Below, in pieces: positions 1-8,271 of a DNA stretch of 64,000 nt. Both the position numbers and the translations under genes were made by a program. The stretch comes from Hyphomonadaceae bacterium TMED5 (GTDB lineage Bacteria > Pseudomonadota > Alphaproteobacteria > Caulobacterales > Hyphomonadaceae). The notes beneath the pieces were generated by a model. The model was not told where the DNA came from. It saw nothing but the letters and a program-made list of their open reading frames with translations, and did not search any database. The stretch's first letter is position 1; each line of letters opens with the position of its first letter. The stretch is taken from NCBI GenBank assembly GCA_002173095.1, contig NHBK01000009.1, forward strand, positions 558,001 through 622,000. The letters are read 5' to 3'.

Positions 1-1
1 G

Positions 2-403
2 TTTCAGCGTAGCGCGGATGGGGCTGAGGTGCGGGCTAAAACTCTGCCTGCTGCGCCAATCTCTGAGATGAAAGGGCTCTTTTCATGGAGCTTCTTTCCA
101 GAACCTTTGCGTACCGAAATGCCGGGGCGTTTCTCTAAATTCCGGCATGGCCTTTCGACGAATTGTTCGGTGTTTGACTATTGGCTGCTGGCCATGGGCA
201 AATATCATGTCATGGGCAATGCGGCCGGGCAGTTATGGGACCATCTGGCTGGCGTTCTGATCCATCAGGAAGCAGGCGGCTATGTCGTCCGATTTGGTGG
301 CTCGCCTTATGATGCGACGTGCCGGGGCGGCAATGTTTTGTGCGCGCCGGACAAAGACAGCTGGGACGCGGTTATGCGCGAAGTTGTTGAACCACCGCGC
401 TGA
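2..403 (+). CDS. Inositol monophosphatase family protein (C-terminal part)
   Basis: The frame is open from base 2, so the true start lies upstream of the window; 133 residues are visible. The stretch WDHLAGVLIHQEAGG matches the second signature of the inositol monophosphatase/3'(2'),5'-bisphosphate nucleotidase superfamily, where the Asp after Trp is a metal ligand, and the VRFGG..Y tail fits the end of that fold. Family members hydrolyse a phosphomonoester using Mg2+; the substrate (inositol phosphate, histidinol phosphate or PAP) cannot be decided from this part. The last 32 bases overlap the 3' end of the convergent quinone reductase gene. Confidence 0.8.
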   Translation, partial: FQRSADGAEVRAKTLPAAPISEMKGLFSWSFFPEPLRTEMPGRFSKFRHGLSTNCSVFDYWLLAMGKYHVMGNAAGQLWDHLAGVLIHQEAGGYVVRFGGSPYDATCRGGNVLCAPDKDSWDAVMREVVEPPR

Positions 404-971
404 TCGCCTCGTCAAACCGGCTCAAATCTTCTTCAAAAGTCGGGTTTTTATTCACGTCGAAGGCGGCAAAAGTCGGCAGCGGCTGCAGGTCGAAAAAGGC
501 GAAATTGATGTGAAGCGGGGCGAGCAGATCATCAATTGAACGACCTGCGAACAGGCGCTGGGATGTGTCATCAAAGGCGGTTCGCGGTGCGTTCAGCGTG
601 GCCGACAGCATATATCGGGTATCGCCCATCAGGCCGCCGGAGCCGTATTGCTTTGTCGGGTCTTTGCGCGACCGGCCATCGCCTTTGGCAAGGCGGCCAT
701 CCATGCCAGCGGTATACACCTCATCGAGGTATTTCTTGAGCGACCAGGGCGGCCCCATAGAATTGACCGGAAACTGAAGGAAGATCAGGTCGGCCCAAAG
801 CTGGCTCTCTACCTCTTTTTCCAGATCATAGGCGTAGCATGTTTTGACGAGCCGTGTGGCAAAGCCTTCGCTTTCAAACGCCGCCCGGGCGCGAGAGAGA
901 TACATCTCATTCAGCTTGCCGGGTGAGGTCGGGAAAGGCTGGTGCCCATTGATGAGGAGGATGTTCTTCAT
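372..971 (-). CDS. mdaB: MdaB-like NAD(P)H:quinone oxidoreductase
   Basis: 199 residues with the flavodoxin_2 fold. The N-terminus MKNILLINGHQPF followed by a basic helix forms the FAD/FMN phosphate-binding region. The block LQFPVNSMGPPWSLKKYLDEV matches MdaB, the NADPH quinone reductase (modulator of drug activity B, about 193 aa in E. coli). It should be a soluble two-electron quinone reductase protecting against quinone redox cycling. It is the last gene of a minus-strand run, 54 bp after the glycosyltransferase, and overlaps the convergent phosphatase by 32 bp. Family assignment is firm; the physiological quinone is unknown. Confidence 0.85.
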   Translation of the reverse strand: MKNILLINGHQPFPTSPGKLNEMYLSRARAAFESEGFATRLVKTCYAYDLEKEVESQLWADLIFLQFPVNSMGPPWSLKKYLDEVYTAGMDGRLAKGDGRSRKDPTKQYGSGGLMGDTRYMLSATLNAPRTAFDDTSQRLFAGRSIDDLLAPLHINFAFFDLQPLPTFAAFDVNKNPTFEEDLSRFDEAISAVVQQLRA

Positions 972-1025
972 GCGAGCAGCCGAACATGGCTGGCGTCTAC
1001 ATGCAACCGCGCAGGGGCGATGCGT

Positions 1026-2153
1026 TTAGAACGGGAGCGTTCCGGCAGTTTGCGCGGCAGACATGATCAGATCCTGCAGCCTGGCCGACTGCGTATTCAA
1101 ATTGAAATGGTCCATTGCGCGGGCGCGGCCTGCTTCGCCCATTTGGCGGGTCCGGTCTGGATTGGCCATTAAACCGCTCAGCCGTTCTGCCAGCGCGTCA
1201 GCGTCGCGCTCTTCGACCAGATAACCAGTTTCGCCATTTACGACGCATTCGGGGATACCAGCATGGGCCGTCGCGGCGAGGGCGCAGCCCGCAAACATGG
1301 CCTCCATACAGACCATGGGCAGGCCTTCGGCGTCACCGGAGGCAGCGCGATTGGACGGTACGCAGACGATTGCGGCCTCTTCGAAATAGCGCGGCATGTC
1401 ATCGGCCGGAATCCAGCCCGGAAGCTCGGCGTTTACGCCAGCCTCATTCAGAAGCGGAAGGAGTTTTGACTTCAGATCGCCATCACCCAGCAGGCGAATG
1501 CGCCAGTCCGACACGATGGCCCGGTCGATTTTGGTGAGCGCACGGATCAGGGTTTCAATACCTTTTTTCTCCGTCCAGCGGCCTGCAAACAGAAGCACAT
1601 TCTGCTTCTCTCCGGGCGTGAATTTTGCCGGGTCGACGCCATTATGCTGCACCACCATTTTCTCACCCGGCGCGCCGTGCGTGAGCAGTTCGCGGCGAAT
1701 AAAGTCAGAGACGGGCAGAAGCAGCGCAGCCTCATCCCAGAGCGCTTTCCGTCTGCGATTATAAATGCGCAAACGGCTGTCTTTGGTGTTGGAATGCTTG
1801 GTCGCGTCGCCGCCATGATAGGTGACGATGAGCGGCAGGTTCAGCTTGTGCGCAAGGGGCAGGGCATAGGCCCCGGATTTGCCGAAATTGGCGTGAATGG
1901 CCACAGGGTCCAACCGGCGCAGCGTGGCCTCCAATTCAGCCGAAATCAGACCAAATTGTTTAAAGCCCGTCGCACCGAGCGGCCCGTGAAAGGCATCCAG
2001 CTCCAGCGCCTCAAAGCCTTCCGGCGTCGGGCCTTTGCGGTCATGGCCGATAAAGACCGGCTTCAGCGCGTCAAAGGCCTTATAGGCGCGCGGAATAAAG
2101 CTCTCCGACGGTGTGAAGAGCTTATCCGAATAGGAGAGGATGGTGTGCTTCAT
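1026..2153 (-). CDS. Glycosyltransferase family 4 (GT-B fold)
   Basis: 375 residues. The C-terminal Rossmann half starts near VVQHNGVDPAKF and continues with LLFAGRWTEKKGIETLI, the usual donor-binding start. The EGLPMVCMEAMFAG segment carries the E-x7-E-like nucleotide-sugar motif, followed by GIPECVVNGETGYLV. The N-terminal half contains the acceptor-side TYHGGDATKHS block. It transfers a sugar from a nucleotide donor to an unknown acceptor, probably an envelope glycan or lipid. The start codon overlaps the stop of the upstream gene by 4 bp (ATGA), so it is translationally coupled to the unknown protein at 2150-2671. Confidence 0.85.
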   Translation of the reverse strand: MKHTILSYSDKLFTPSESFIPRAYKAFDALKPVFIGHDRKGPTPEGFEALELDAFHGPLGATGFKQFGLISAELEATLRRLDPVAIHANFGKSGAYALPLAHKLNLPLIVTYHGGDATKHSNTKDSRLRIYNRRRKALWDEAALLLPVSDFIRRELLTHGAPGEKMVVQHNGVDPAKFTPGEKQNVLLFAGRWTEKKGIETLIRALTKIDRAIVSDWRIRLLGDGDLKSKLLPLLNEAGVNAELPGWIPADDMPRYFEEAAIVCVPSNRAASGDAEGLPMVCMEAMFAGCALAATAHAGIPECVVNGETGYLVEERDADALAERLSGLMANPDRTRQMGEAGRARAMDHFNLNTQSARLQDLIMSAAQTAGTLPF

Positions 2154-2671
2154 GAAGCATCCATGTACGTGGGATTTTGACCGAAGAGCTTATTCACTAG
2201 TTCTTTGACGGATTCCACGCGTTCAAACCGAGCGCGGCTCAGAATTCGAAGGTTCGGGCGCTCGGCTTTAAAGCCTTCCGCATTGGCCTTGGAATGTTTT
2301 GCGACGGGAGCGTCTGATATATCCGGCAACGGCTCACCAGGTGCGCCGCCAAACCAATAGAAATGGTCGAAATCCAGAGTTTTGGGATGAACGACCATCC
2401 ATACGACGCAACCTGAAGGCTTGGAGGCGAGGTGAAGGTTTATTTTTTGTTGCCGCGTTCGACCATCAAGAAGGGATGCTTTAAGTTGGATATGACGGAG
2501 AACGTGGTTCGCTTCCATCACGATATCGAAACCGGCACCGTCAACGTCTGCTTTTAGTACTTCACAGTTAAACACCTCTTGCCTCCAGAGCTCCTGAAGG
2601 CATTCAGCGGTAATCATGTGTTCGAGCACATTCTCCCGAAAGGATGAGAACTGGAAGTGCTCGTCGGACAT
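2150..2671 (-). CDS. Unknown protein with PD-(D/E)XK-like motif
   Basis: 173 residues, no signal peptide or membrane segment. I do not recognise the family. Residues Glu17 (in a predicted helix), Asp49 (in GAGFDIV) and Gln62-x-Lys64 (in HIQLKAS) are spaced as in the catalytic core of the restriction-endonuclease-like PD-(D/E)XK fold, in the variant where Q replaces the second acid. Several aromatic residues follow (HFYWFGG). The gene sits between a CoA-ester lyase (stop and start share one base, TAATG) and a glycosyltransferase (4-bp overlap), so all three are probably cotranscribed, though the functional link is not obvious. The motif reading is an inference. Confidence 0.6.
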   Translation of the reverse strand: MSDEHFQFSSFRENVLEHMITAECLQELWRQEVFNCEVLKADVDGAGFDIVMEANHVLRHIQLKASLLDGRTRQQKINLHLASKPSGCVVWMVVHPKTLDFDHFYWFGGAPGEPLPDISDAPVAKHSKANAEGFKAERPNLRILSRARFERVESVKELVNKLFGQNPTYMDAS

Positions 2672-3558
2672 TAGCCTGAGATCGCCTGAATAGCGTCGGA
2701 AACGGCAACGACGCGTTTAGCTTCTGCAAGGTGGAGAAGTTCGGTCATCTTGCCATTCACTTTGAGAACGCCTTTGCCCGCATTTTCCGGGTCTGCAAAG
2801 GCTGCAATCACGGCCTGAGCATGCTCAACATCCGCAGGGGATGGTGCAAAGACCTCATTGGTGATTTCGAGCTGAGACGGGTGGATGAGGGTTTTGCCGT
2901 CAAAGCCCATCGCCGCGCCTTCTTCACATTCATCGCGCAGGCCATGCTCGTCTTTAATGTCGTTGAATACGCCATCAATGGCGACGATGTCATAAGCGCG
3001 CGCAGCCAGCATGGACATGGAAAGTGATGTGCCAAATGCGAGCTGGCGGTTTGGCTTGGCAGAGGCGCGCAGCTCTTTTGCCAGATCGTTCGTGCCCATG
3101 ATGAAGGTGGTCATACGGGTGCGAGTGGCAGCTGCGGCGATATCCTCGATATTGAGGATTGCTTTTGGCATTTCGATCATGACCCAGAGCTGCATGTCTT
3201 CAGAAGCGCCTGCCGCTGTCATGGCGTCGTTGAGCTGGTTAATATCAGCGCCGCTGACGACTTTTGGTGCGAGGATGGCATCAGGGCCAGCTGCGACAGC
3301 AGCCTTCAAATCATCCATGCCCCATTCTGTGTCGAGGCCGTTGATACGGATACAAATTTCACGGTGACCATACCCGCCAGCCTTCGCGGCCGCGCAGACA
3401 TTCTCACGCGCTTCAGCTTTGGCTTCTGGAGCCACCGCATCCTCCAGATCGAAGATCAGAGAGTCCGCTGGCAGGGTCTTTGCCTTTTCCAGCGCGCGGG
3501 TGTTTGCGCCCGGCATGTAGAGAACTGAACGGCGTGGGCGGTTAGCAGAAGTCGTCAT
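2671..3558 (-). CDS. HpcH/HpaI aldolase / citrate lyase family CoA-ester lyase
   Basis: 295 residues of the CitE/malyl-CoA lyase family. The N-terminus RSVLYMPGANTRALEKA and LIFDLEDAVAPEAK are the family hallmarks (phosphate-binding Arg and the Asp-Glu metal region). MIEMPKAILN and GTNDLAKELR follow in the barrel. Family members cleave or hydrolyse malyl-CoA, beta-methylmalyl-CoA or citramalyl-CoA with Mg2+. In alphaproteobacteria the usual candidates are L-malyl-CoA/beta-methylmalyl-CoA lyase and (S)-malyl-CoA thioesterase; the sequence alone does not settle which. It is the first gene of the minus-strand operon reaching down to about base 1026. Confidence 0.85.
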   Translation of the reverse strand: MTTSANRPRRSVLYMPGANTRALEKAKTLPADSLIFDLEDAVAPEAKAEARENVCAAAKAGGYGHREICIRINGLDTEWGMDDLKAAVAAGPDAILAPKVVSGADINQLNDAMTAAGASEDMQLWVMIEMPKAILNIEDIAAAATRTRMTTFIMGTNDLAKELRASAKPNRQLAFGTSLSMSMLAARAYDIVAIDGVFNDIKDEHGLRDECEEGAAMGFDGKTLIHPSQLEITNEVFAPSPADVEHAQAVIAAFADPENAGKGVLKVNGKMTELLHLAEAKRVVAVSDAIQAISG

Positions 3559-3687
3559 GAGTTTAAGTATCCCCGATGCATGTCATATTTTTCGTATCCC
3601 GTGTTTGCCGCATTGCAGCAGGGATTTCAATCACCAGATATAAGGTGCTGTTGGCGGACAGAATAAAATAAGGTTCAGTGTGCAACC

Positions 3688-4497
3688 ATGAAGAACGCCC
3701 TCGTCATTTCCTCCTTTGTCGCTGGGTCCAGCGTCGGGGGCAGTCTCGCTATGAAGATACTGCCGCAACTGGGATATCGCGTTTCTTTACTGCCTACGAC
3801 TTTGCTTGGGCGACACCCTGGATGGGGATTGCCGGGCGGTGGCGGCGTGCCGTTTGACCATTTCACAGGCGTTGCCGGTGGGCTGGTCGCGAATGATCTG
3901 CCCGCGCGATCTGATCTCGTGGTGACAGGGTATTTTACCAGCGCTGAGCAGGTGAAGTTTGCCGCCGATCTGATCTCTGAGCATGTATCGGGTCGCGGGC
4001 TTGTGGTCGTTGATCCGATAATGGGTGATGATGGCAAAGGGCTTTATGTGCCTGAAGAAGTGGCCGCTGCGATTGTGAGCGAGCTCTTGCCACTAGCCGA
4101 CGTGATCACGCCAAATGCCTGGGAGTTTCTGGAGACAGAACGTCGCCTTGGTCATAAGATTGAGCAATCAGACATTCTTCCGCAGCGTACCGAACTGCGC
4201 GCGCAACTGGTTCACAATGCTGAGCCTTATGCGCGTTATATCACCTCCGTCCATGATAGCGGCCATGTGGGCATTCTTTCAGCGCGCGGGCAGGACATCG
4301 CCTTTGCTGCGGCGCCCTTCATCAAGGATGGCGTGCCGAATGGAACGGGTGACCTGACAACGCTGTTGATCGCTGATGCTGAGCTGAAGGGCGATGTTTC
4401 GGATGAGAAGCTGAAAACGCTGGTTGGCCAGATCAATGCAAACATTCTGACCAGTCAGGACGGTGAACTGACAGGCGTTCTGGCAGATGCGCCCTGA
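3688..4497 (+). CDS. pdxY: Pyridoxal kinase (PdxY/PdxK type)
   Basis: 269 residues of the ribokinase fold. The N-terminal SSFVAGSSVGGSLAMKILP and LPTTLLGRHPGWG segments match pyridoxal kinases. The VVDPIMGDDGKGLYVPEE block contributes to the Mg-ATP site, and PNGTGDLTTLLI holds the GTGD anion hole with the catalytic Asp. It phosphorylates pyridoxal (and related vitamers) to PLP in the cytosolic B6 salvage pathway. It is transcribed alone, divergent from the CoA-ester lyase across a 129-bp gap. PdxK versus PdxY substrate preference is not resolved. Confidence 0.85.
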   Translation: MKNALVISSFVAGSSVGGSLAMKILPQLGYRVSLLPTTLLGRHPGWGLPGGGGVPFDHFTGVAGGLVANDLPARSDLVVTGYFTSAEQVKFAADLISEHVSGRGLVVVDPIMGDDGKGLYVPEEVAAAIVSELLPLADVITPNAWEFLETERRLGHKIEQSDILPQRTELRAQLVHNAEPYARYITSVHDSGHVGILSARGQDIAFAAAPFIKDGVPNGTGDLTTLLIADAELKGDVSDEKLKTLVGQINANILTSQDGELTGVLADAP

Positions 4498-4556
4498 GCG
4501 TTTTGGCTTGCTTCACGTATTGGACAGTACGGCGCGCAGCTGATTAGCTCGCAGCT

Positions 4557-5180
4557 ATGGCAGATACATTTCTCAGCAAAATTTTCAGCGTCGAAGGCAA
4601 TGACGCAATGCGTGAAGTCTATGATGAATGGGCAAGCTCTTACGATAAAGATATTCTGGAAACCGGTTATGCGACGCCTGTGCGCGTCGCCGCTGCGCTG
4701 AAATCGCAATTGCCAGATACGTATGGCCAGATTCTTGATTTTGGATGCGGTACGGGCCTGTCCGGACAGGCTTTGAGTGAAGCAGGGTTCAGCAAAATTG
4801 ATGGCGTGGACCTTTCGCCTGAAATGCTCCGTGCGGCCAGAGAGAAGGGCGTCTATCGTGACTTGTGGGCCGCAGGTGATGACGCCGCGCGTGAGATTGT
4901 GCCCGGCCAGTATGATGCAATCACAGCGATTGGTGTCATTAGTTATGGCGCTGCACCGCTCTCGGTTTTCGATGACATATTCAAATGGCTGGCACCGGGA
5001 AACCTCTTCGCATTCAGCTTCAATGATCAATCGCTTGAAGATGGCCGGTATGAGGCGAAGGTGAATGATTATATTTCCGCCGGGCGTGCAGAGCTTCTGG
5101 TATCTGAATATGGCCCGCATCTGACGAAGTTGGGCGTGAATTCGGGGTCGAAAGTCTTTGTGCTGAAGTGTCTGTCTTAA
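4557..5180 (+). CDS. Class I SAM-dependent methyltransferase
   Basis: 207 residues. Motif I is ILDFGCGTGLSGQAL (SAM-binding glycine loop), followed by the acidic strand IDGVDLSPEMLRAA that holds the ribose hydroxyls. The post-I region YDAITAIGVISY matches Methyltransf_11/25 proteins that act on small molecules. The substrate is unknown. It lies 59 bp behind pyridoxal kinase in the same direction, and no strong ribosome binding site precedes the ATG. Confidence 0.8.
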   Translation: MADTFLSKIFSVEGNDAMREVYDEWASSYDKDILETGYATPVRVAAALKSQLPDTYGQILDFGCGTGLSGQALSEAGFSKIDGVDLSPEMLRAAREKGVYRDLWAAGDDAAREIVPGQYDAITAIGVISYGAAPLSVFDDIFKWLAPGNLFAFSFNDQSLEDGRYEAKVNDYISAGRAELLVSEYGPHLTKLGVNSGSKVFVLKCLS

Positions 5181-5262
5181 GCGGTTACTGACGGGTACGT
5201 ACTTATCTTAGAGTGCGCGCCTGACTATCTTCCTGTTCAACTTAGTCTGACAGGAGATCGAA

Positions 5263-5958
5263 ATGATCGATATTCGCCGTTTCTCTTCCCTCGGCCAGTT
5301 TGAGAATGACTGGCTGAACGCGCATTATCATTTCTCATTCTCGCATTATCATGATCCGCAGCGCATGAATCATGGCGCGCTTCGCGTTTGGAATGATGAC
5401 CAGATCCGCGCTGGCACAGGGTTTCCGCCTCATGGCCATGCCGATATGGAAATCATCACTTATGTCCGAACGGGCGCGATCAGCCATAAGGACAATCTGG
5501 GTAATTCAGGACGCACCGAAGCCGGTGATGTTCAGGTGATGAGCGCCGGGTCCGGCATTCAGCACGCTGAGTTCAATCTGGAAGATGAAACCACCACAAT
5601 ATTCCAGATCTGGATTATGCCGAATGAGCGTGGCGGACGGCCTCAATGGGGACAGCGTGCGTTTCCTAAGGCAGACCGTGCGAATGTCTGGTCGGTTCTT
5701 GCGTCTGGCGAAGAGGCTGATGAGGCTCTGCCTATCCGTCAGAATGCCAAAGTGCTCGGCACGACGCTTCAGGCCGGACATGAGCTGAAAGTTGAGACGA
5801 AAACCGGACGCTTTGGCTATATGGTTCTGGCGACGGGTAAGGTCGTTATCAATGGCGAAGAGCTGAACGCACGTGATGGCGTGGCGATCACAGGGCCTGA
5901 AACCCTGAGCGTCAAAGCCATTGAAGACGCGGAGCTGGTGCTCGTCGATACGGTCTAA
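5263..5958 (+). CDS. Pirin family protein (YhaK-like)
   Basis: 231 residues, bicupin fold. The metal-binding pattern PHGHADMEIITY (His-x-His) and GIQHAEFN (His-x-Glu) of the N-terminal cupin is complete. The start follows a good site (caggag, 7 nt upstream). Bacterial pirins of this type (E. coli YhaK/YhhW) are cytosolic iron proteins with quercetin dioxygenase activity or redox-sensor roles. A 9-bp hairpin (5969-5998) follows the stop codon. Confidence 0.88.
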   Translation: MIDIRRFSSLGQFENDWLNAHYHFSFSHYHDPQRMNHGALRVWNDDQIRAGTGFPPHGHADMEIITYVRTGAISHKDNLGNSGRTEAGDVQVMSAGSGIQHAEFNLEDETTTIFQIWIMPNERGGRPQWGQRAFPKADRANVWSVLASGEEADEALPIRQNAKVLGTTLQAGHELKVETKTGRFGYMVLATGKVVINGEELNARDGVAITGPETLSVKAIEDAELVLVDTV

Positions 5959-5968
5959 AGTTAATGTT

Positions 5969-5998
5969 GCAGCTCACTCATTTTTAAGGGTGGGCTGC
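5969..5998 (+). other. Hairpin downstream of pirin gene
   Basis: GCAGCTCAC (5969-5977) pairs with GTGGGCTGC (5990-5998) with one G-T wobble and a 12-nt T-rich loop. There is no T-run after the stem, so it is not a standard intrinsic terminator in this direction. It may be an mRNA 3' stabiliser. Confidence 0.4.
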
Positions 5999-6063
5999 TA
6001 TCTGCCCGTGTACAGGCTGCGCAATGCATGGTTAATTTGCGCAGGAACGGAACGGGTAACATC

Positions 6064-6255
6064 ATGGCACATCGCAAACTTGCGGGTCTCGCACTCGCCA
6101 CTCTCACACTGCCATTTCTCTCTGGTTGCATTGCGACTACGGCGGTTGGCCTCGCGGCGGAAACGGTCGAAGCAGGGGTCGAAATTACCGGTGCAGTGAT
6201 TGGAACAGGCGTTGATCTGGTGACAACCAGTGAAGATGAGCGCGACGACGACTAA
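6064..6255 (+). CDS. Small putative lipoprotein
   Basis: 63 residues from the ATG at 6064. This start is preferred over the upstream GTG/ATG because it gives a clean lipoprotein signal: MAHRK, a hydrophobic stretch, then the lipobox LSGC (lipidated Cys22). The mature part is a short, small-residue segment rich in Val/Gly/Thr (AVGLAAETVEAGVEITGAV) ending in an acidic tail EDERDDD. It should be anchored in the inner leaflet of the outer membrane or in the inner membrane. I do not recognise a named family. Confidence 0.65.
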   Translation: MAHRKLAGLALATLTLPFLSGCIATTAVGLAAETVEAGVEITGAVIGTGVDLVTTSEDERDDD

Positions 6256-6365
6256 AATTCGCGCGAACTGCGAAAATTTTATTCCATGAACACTTCGTTA
6301 TTAGGCGAAGGCGGCTAAACGTGTCATAATGGACTCACCAAATCTATATTTGAGGAGGTTACATT

Positions 6366-6851
6366 ATGAAGACATTACTTCTGGCCGGAGCCGCGCTGAT
6401 GATCGCGCCGATTGCTCAGGCAGGTGAGATCAACATTTCTTTTTCTGAAGACTTCACTGAAACGCTGAACGAAGACTATGGCGTTCGCGAAGGTGAGGTG
6501 CTCATCGAAGAGCTGACAGAAGATCTGACCCGTACATTCGGCGATGAGCTTGCCAGCATGGGCGACATCAACATCACTATCGTTGATGCGAAGCCAAACC
6601 GTCCGACATTTGAACAAATGGGTGATGGCCTGAGCTTTGAAAGCATCAGCATTGGCGGCGCTGACCTTGTTGGCGAAGTCGTGGATGCGAATGGTGAAGT
6701 CATCGCGTCGGTTGAATATGACTATTACAGCCATTCAATCGAAGACTCGATTGGCCGTACGACCTGGTCTGATGCGCGCCGCGCGTTCGACCGTTTCACA
6801 CGCCGTCTGGCGAGCGAATACGAAGTCTCAAGTTCTGACAGCGTCAGCTAA
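6366..6851 (+). CDS. Exported protein of unknown function
   Basis: 161 residues with a signal peptide (MKTLLLAGAALMIAPIAQAG, likely cut after AQA). The ATG follows a strong ribosome binding site (gaggagg). The mature protein is acidic, begins with a beta-like INISFSEDF segment, then alternates charged helices and strands, and ends Ser-rich. It resembles DUF-type periplasmic proteins of alphaproteobacteria, but I cannot name a family. It lies convergent with queD, with only 15 bp between stop codons. Confidence 0.65.
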   Translation: MKTLLLAGAALMIAPIAQAGEINISFSEDFTETLNEDYGVREGEVLIEELTEDLTRTFGDELASMGDINITIVDAKPNRPTFEQMGDGLSFESISIGGADLVGEVVDANGEVIASVEYDYYSHSIEDSIGRTTWSDARRAFDRFTRRLASEYEVSSSDSVS

Positions 6852-6866
6852 TCGCTGAAGCGCTTA

Positions 6867-7301
6867 TCAGCTTTCGCCGAGCCTTAATGTGCATGTCTCA
6901 GAGAGGCTCGGACGGGAAACGCTCACACGGGTGAGACGCGGAAGGTCCGGCAGGACGCGATCTGCAATCCAGACACAGATGCGCTCAAGGGTTGGCAGTT
7001 CCAGCCCAGGGATTTCATTCAGATAAGAATGGTCCAGAATGCCTGTGACATTGGCGAGTACGTCGCCAAGAATGGCAAAATCTGCCACCCAGTCTTCGCC
7101 TTCTTTTACGACACCAGATACAGCAATTTCCACGCGGAATGAATGACCATGAAGCTGGCCATAAGGGTGGTTCGGGTCTTTCGGCGCAAGATGGTGCGCG
7201 GCTTCAAAATGGCCGGCGCGCGACACCTCAAAGGTGCGCCCGGAAAGGCTCGGTGCTGTTGAACCGGAGGCCGGTTCAGGTCGGGTGGTTTGCGACGTCA
7301 C
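6867..7301 (-). CDS. queD: 6-carboxytetrahydropterin synthase (QueD-like)
   Basis: 144 residues of the PTPS/QueD family. The zinc ligands His36 (AAHHL) and His51/His53 (LHGHSF) are present, as are GILDHSYLN (catalytic Asp-His) and SETCTL (pterin-anchoring Glu). The step converts dihydroneopterin triphosphate to 6-carboxytetrahydropterin for queuosine synthesis. Where E. coli QueD has its catalytic Cys27, this protein has Tyr47 (HPYGQLHGH), so the chemistry or subfamily may differ. It starts at GTG 7301, 29 bp after queC, and is surely cotranscribed. queE is not in the window. Confidence 0.85.
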   Translation of the reverse strand: MTSQTTRPEPASGSTAPSLSGRTFEVSRAGHFEAAHHLAPKDPNHPYGQLHGHSFRVEIAVSGVVKEGEDWVADFAILGDVLANVTGILDHSYLNEIPGLELPTLERICVWIADRVLPDLPRLTRVSVSRPSLSETCTLRLGES

Positions 7302-7330
7302 GTCTGAAATCCAAATCTGTTATGCGAGGT

Positions 7331-8050
7331 CTAGCCTGCAGGGTCTGTCGGGCATCCGGCAGCCTGCCAGTCATCCCATCCATTCGCCCGGAGATCACAG
7401 GCCGGACAGGTGCCACATCCATAGCCCCAGTCATGCCGCTTCGAGCGGTCGCCCAGATAGCAGGTGTGAGTGTGTTCGACAACAATTTCCACCAATTCAT
7501 CGCCGCCCAGGCCTTTGGCCATCGCGAAGGTGTCGGCTTTTGTCTTGTGCATGAGCGGCGTTTCGATCACCATTTCGCGGTCGAGGCCGAGTGAGATGGC
7601 CTGTTCCTGCGCATCCAGCGTGTTGCGGCGACAGTCCGGATAGCCGGAAAAATCGGTCTCACACATGCCGCCAACCATCACAGTTGCAGCGCGTCGGTAA
7701 GCGACAGCGCTGGCGAGTGTCAGGAAGATCAGATTACGTCCGGGAACAAAGGTTGAGGGCAGGCCCTGTTCAGACATGGTGATTTCGGCTTCGCGGGTCA
7801 GCGAGGTTTCCGAGATCTGTCCCAACACGCTGAGGTCGAGCAATGCATCCTCGCCAAGGCCATCCGTATTCAGCGAGCTTTCCCGGAAGGCTTTCAAAAC
7901 ATTCTGGCGACAGGTCAGCTCAATGGAGTGGCGCTGGCCATAGTCAAAACCGACTGTGGAGACCTGATCATAGCGGGCCAGAGCCCATGCCAGACAGACA
8001 GTGGAATCCTGTCCACCAGAAAATAAGACGAGCGCAGAAGTTCCGGACAT
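7331..8050 (-). CDS. queC: 7-cyano-7-deazaguanine synthase QueC
   Basis: 239 residues from the ATG at 8050 ([16 protein letters not shown]). The longer frame is unlikely because QueC proteins start just before this loop. SGGQDST is the PP-loop that activates the substrate with ATP; the C-terminal zinc site is seen in HTCYLGD and [12 protein letters not shown] (four cysteines). QueC converts 7-carboxy-7-deazaguanine to preQ0, the step shared by queuosine synthesis and 7-deazapurine DNA modification. With queD next door and no phage or dpd genes, tRNA queuosine is the likely purpose. I found no preQ1 riboswitch in its leader. Confidence 0.93.
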   Translation of the reverse strand: MSGTSALVLFSGGQDSTVCLAWALARYDQVSTVGFDYGQRHSIELTCRQNVLKAFRESSLNTDGLGEDALLDLSVLGQISETSLTREAEITMSEQGLPSTFVPGRNLIFLTLASAVAYRRAATVMVGGMCETDFSGYPDCRRNTLDAQEQAISLGLDREMVIETPLMHKTKADTFAMAKGLGGDELVEIVVEHTHTCYLGDRSKRHDWGYGCGTCPACDLRANGWDDWQAAGCPTDPAG

Positions 8051-8271
8051 GTATTCAGGGCTCCAATTTAAGTTGACGTAAGGGAAGCTTTTCTGAGTCC
8101 TTTGCGGCTTCAAAAGAAGCTGAAATGAAAAAACTAGCTTTCCTTATCATCGCGTTGACTTTTCCAAAGGATCGGCGTTGTCTGTTCCAAACTCGATTGT
8201 GCAAAAAGACACAAACTGCAGTCACCCCGTCAAAATGAGGGAGACGCAGCTTCGAGGGGAGGAGAAGTAAC

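Noticed and set aside
1644-2180. 178-codon frame opposite the glycosyltransferase
   Set aside because: Antisense to a well-supported gene with no motif.
8125-8238. Plus-strand mini-ORF beginning [13 protein letters not shown] with AAAAAACTA nearby, suggesting a leader peptide or preQ1 riboswitch for queC
   Set aside because: It is on the strand opposite queC, lacks the CTAG/ACC preQ1 core pairing, and has no ribosome binding site; the AAAAAACTA match alone is by chance.
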